Assembly (NCBI RefSeq): GCF_020252395.1 | Contig: NZ_JADCDB010000021.1 | Span: forward strand, 95,076-159,075 | From: Aestuariivirga sp. | Lineage (GTDB): Bacteria > Pseudomonadota > Alphaproteobacteria > Rhizobiales > Aestuariivirgaceae | DNA length: 64,000 nucleotides | Direction of reading: 5' to 3' | Shown here: piece after piece, positions 62,921-64,000 of the stretch | How the letters are laid out: each line of letters begins with the position of its first letter | How positions within the stretch are numbered: the first letter of the stretch is position 1 | Translations under genes and position numbers: made by a program | The notes under the pieces: model-generated | What the model saw: the letters and a program-made list of their open reading frames with translations, nothing else | What the model was told of the DNA's origin: nothing | Databases searched by the model: none

Positions 62921-63628
62921 CTACACCGCCACTAGCTCGGCTATTTTCTCAGCGACGCCTTTCATCGATTCTTCTGCGGTGCTCAAGCCACTCCGGGAGG
63001 CAAGCAATGGGCTTACCTCGCGGAGGGCTTCGTACGTGGTGTCGTGGACGACTGGAACCAATCGTTCAGTGTGGAGCAGTGCCGAAAGCTCTTTCTCCGC
63101 AACTCCTTCATGTGCGATGCGATTTAGCAGCGCCGGAGTGACCAACACGATGCCAATTCGCGAATTTGCCAGGCCTTTGTCAATGGCACGAAGTAGCGGC
63201 ACTCCCAGCACCACATCCTTTTCGCTAAACCATACCTTTACTTTCAAGCCCTCAAGTAAGTCATGAAGGTCCTTGGCGGGGCCTTTCCGATCATCCCAGG
63301 CGTGACAGAGAAACACGTCACGGCGGTCCAGATCTGCAAGCCTTTCCACGGATTCGCGGATCGGTGTGAGCGCCCTGACTTGAGCATCTGTGTAAAATAC
63401 GCCGGAGCCAGTTTTGGACCAGCGCGGCTTCGCGCTCCTGCTAGTCCCCCCACTGCTTCCGCCGCTTGTGGCGGAAACAGTCGCAGGGGAGGAGTACGAC
63501 TGATAGGGAGAGGAATAGCTCGAGTAGGTGCTATAGCCTCGATACCCATACCCTCCGCGACATGCCGGACAAGCCGCCGCTGCGCTTGCAGTTCGATGGC
63601 CATAGACAGGTGCCGTGCATCTCGCCAT
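62921..63628 (-). CDS. TIR-domain protein with N-terminal zinc-ribbon-like and Tyr/Ser-rich regions
   Basis: A 235-residue protein in three parts. Residues 1-25 hold Cys4, His11 and a CPAC pair (20-23) that could bind zinc. Residues 26-66 are a low-complexity Gly/Tyr/Ser linker (GYGYRGYSTYSSYSSPYQ). Residues 103-232 are a TIR domain: DVFLCHAWDDRKGPAKDLHD (beta-A), VKVWFSEKDVVLGVPLLRAI (BB-loop), IGIVLVTPALL (beta-D) and VAEKELSALLH, where Glu180 is placed like the catalytic Glu of NAD-consuming TIRs. Bacterial TIR proteins often act in phage defence by NAD depletion. It stands alone downstream of an rRNA operon; no partner effector gene is adjacent. Confidence 0.88.
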   Translation of the reverse strand: MARCTAPVYGHRTASAAAACPACRGGYGYRGYSTYSSYSSPYQSYSSPATVSATSGGSSGGTSRSAKPRWSKTGSGVFYTDAQVRALTPIRESVERLADLDRRDVFLCHAWDDRKGPAKDLHDLLEGLKVKVWFSEKDVVLGVPLLRAIDKGLANSRIGIVLVTPALLNRIAHEGVAEKELSALLHTERLVPVVHDTTYEALREVSPLLASRSGLSTAEESMKGVAEKIAELVAV

Positions 63629-63803
63629 GTTCGCCTAACAGCCCGCTTCAGTTGAGTTGGTCGCAGGATATGGGTGACGAGAGTGCATTTTCAAGGGGCA
63701 GGCAAGAAGTTGTTAACGCTGCATTCGCCGAGGCCGCCGGGCACACTGAGTATTCCGAACCAATCGTGATGATGCATTTATCTGCTGAGTTGCGCTGAAC
63801 GCC
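63629..63803. other. Spacer between TIR gene and rRNA terminator
   Basis: A 175-base gap expected to contain the TIR gene promoter. An open frame on the plus strand runs through it and into the TIR gene but is only a shadow. The ribosome binding site of the TIR gene is weak (GTTAGGCG). No tRNA is present here. Confidence 0.5.
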
Positions 63804-63838
63804 AAACCCCGCCTGAGCATTTCTGCTGAGGCAGGGTT
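63804..63838 (-). terminator. rRNA operon terminator
   Basis: On the minus strand a 13-bp imperfect stem (CCCTGCCTCAGCA with TGCTCAGGCGGGG, one mismatch and one G-T pair) with a GAAA loop is followed by TTT. It lies about 50 bases beyond the 5S 3' end and should stop rRNA operon transcription before the TIR gene. Confidence 0.8.
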
Positions 63839-63888
63839 ATGTGGTTGAGAAGGTATTGCGTGATGAAGGGATTGTCTCTGTTCTTTGC

Positions 63889-64000
63889 GGGCCTGGCAGC
63901 GGCCTACTCTTCCGCGTCTTGAGACGAAGTACCATTGGCGCTGGGGCGATTTACGGCCGAGTTCGGGATGGGATCGGGTATGGACGCCCCGCCAGAGCCA
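63889..64000 (-). rRNA. rrf: 5S ribosomal RNA, 5' end cut by window edge
   Basis: The minus strand reads GGCGGGGCGTCCATACCCGA, then CCCATCCCGAACTCGGCCG and AGCGCCAATGGTACT, GAGTAGGCCGCTGCCAGG: the conserved backbone of alphaproteobacterial 5S rRNA, including the universal CCGAACTCGG loop region. The mature 3' end is near 63889-63892; about 5-10 bases of the 5' end lie outside. 23S and 16S should lie to the right. The frequent tRNA-fMet after 5S in this group is absent. Confidence 0.95.

Noticed and set aside
63629..63888. tRNA-fMet after the 5S gene, common in alphaproteobacterial rrn operons
   Set aside because: No cloverleaf or CAT anticodon context in this gap on the minus strand; only the terminator hairpin is present.

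Overview
The window (about 65% G+C by eye) looks like a chromosomal segment of an alphaproteobacterium of the order Hyphomicrobiales. Support: an alphaproteobacterial-type 5S rRNA at the right edge, an FnrN/FnrL-type regulator with a CX2CX7C cluster, dispersed palindromes of the kind common in that order ("CGAAAGCTGGG" and "GAGCATGATC" families), the density of ABC importers, and pseudogene fragments matching the Rhizobiales pdhC - SGNH hydrolase - lpdA gene order. Genus cannot be set from the sequence alone.

Layout. 0.4-3.2 kb: a Sel1-repeat protein with a 30-codon membrane ORF, an RlmL-like rRNA methyltransferase and a creatininase-family hydrolase. 3.3-14.8 kb: a carbohydrate uptake and catabolism cluster: MalK-type ATPase, Tat-exported binding protein, two permeases, an AhpD-like protein, a cyclase-family hydrolase, FGGY kinase coupled to an M42 peptidase, a TIM-barrel isomerase coupled to a PfkB kinase, and an RbsD/FucU mutarotase. 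14.8-33 kb: an aryl-CoA catabolic region: thiolase, 3-hydroxyacyl-CoA dehydrogenase and enoyl-CoA hydratase on the minus strand, diverging across a palindromic operator from a fused 2-aminobenzoyl-CoA (or salicylyl-CoA) monooxygenase/reductase, MarR, enoyl-CoA hydratase, acyl-CoA dehydrogenase and RidA; then a thioesterase, a VOC protein, two phytoene-desaturase-like flavoproteins flanking a second cyclase-family hydrolase, another MarR, and a two-subunit indolepyruvate oxidoreductase. No CoA ligase is present, so the aryl-CoA may come from 2-oxoacid oxidation. 33.2-38.3 kb: a complete Dpp/Opp-type importer diverging from iorA.

38.35-56.7 kb is bounded by two directly repeated ~132-135 bp sequences and looks like an acquired island: lower G+C by eye, several decayed genes at its internal joints and right edge. 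Its left half is a SorC-regulated sugar importer with a glycerol-1-phosphate-dehydrogenase-like enzyme and a phosphohexuloisomerase-like SIS protein. Its right half is a long minus-strand operon: branched-chain-type aminotransferase, 2-keto-4-pentenoate hydratase-like and FAH-family enzymes, dimethylglycine-dehydrogenase-like flavoprotein, amino-acid importer with a broken ATPase, GntR regulator and an agmatine-deiminase-family enzyme. Its right edge carries a compressed relic of a pdhC/SGNH/lpdA locus and a 14-codon transposase stub.

56.8-64 kb returns to core genes on the minus strand: leuB, a small conserved-looking hypothetical, a universal stress protein with a well-placed predicted FNR box, the FnrL-type regulator, the pyrimidine-reducing PreT/PreA pair, a TIR-domain protein, and the 3' end of an rRNA operon (terminator and 5S). 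No CRISPR array, tRNA or complete insertion sequence was found. The observations most worth following are the possible indolepyruvate-to-anthraniloyl-CoA route, the repeat-bounded island with its pdh relic, and the TIR protein.
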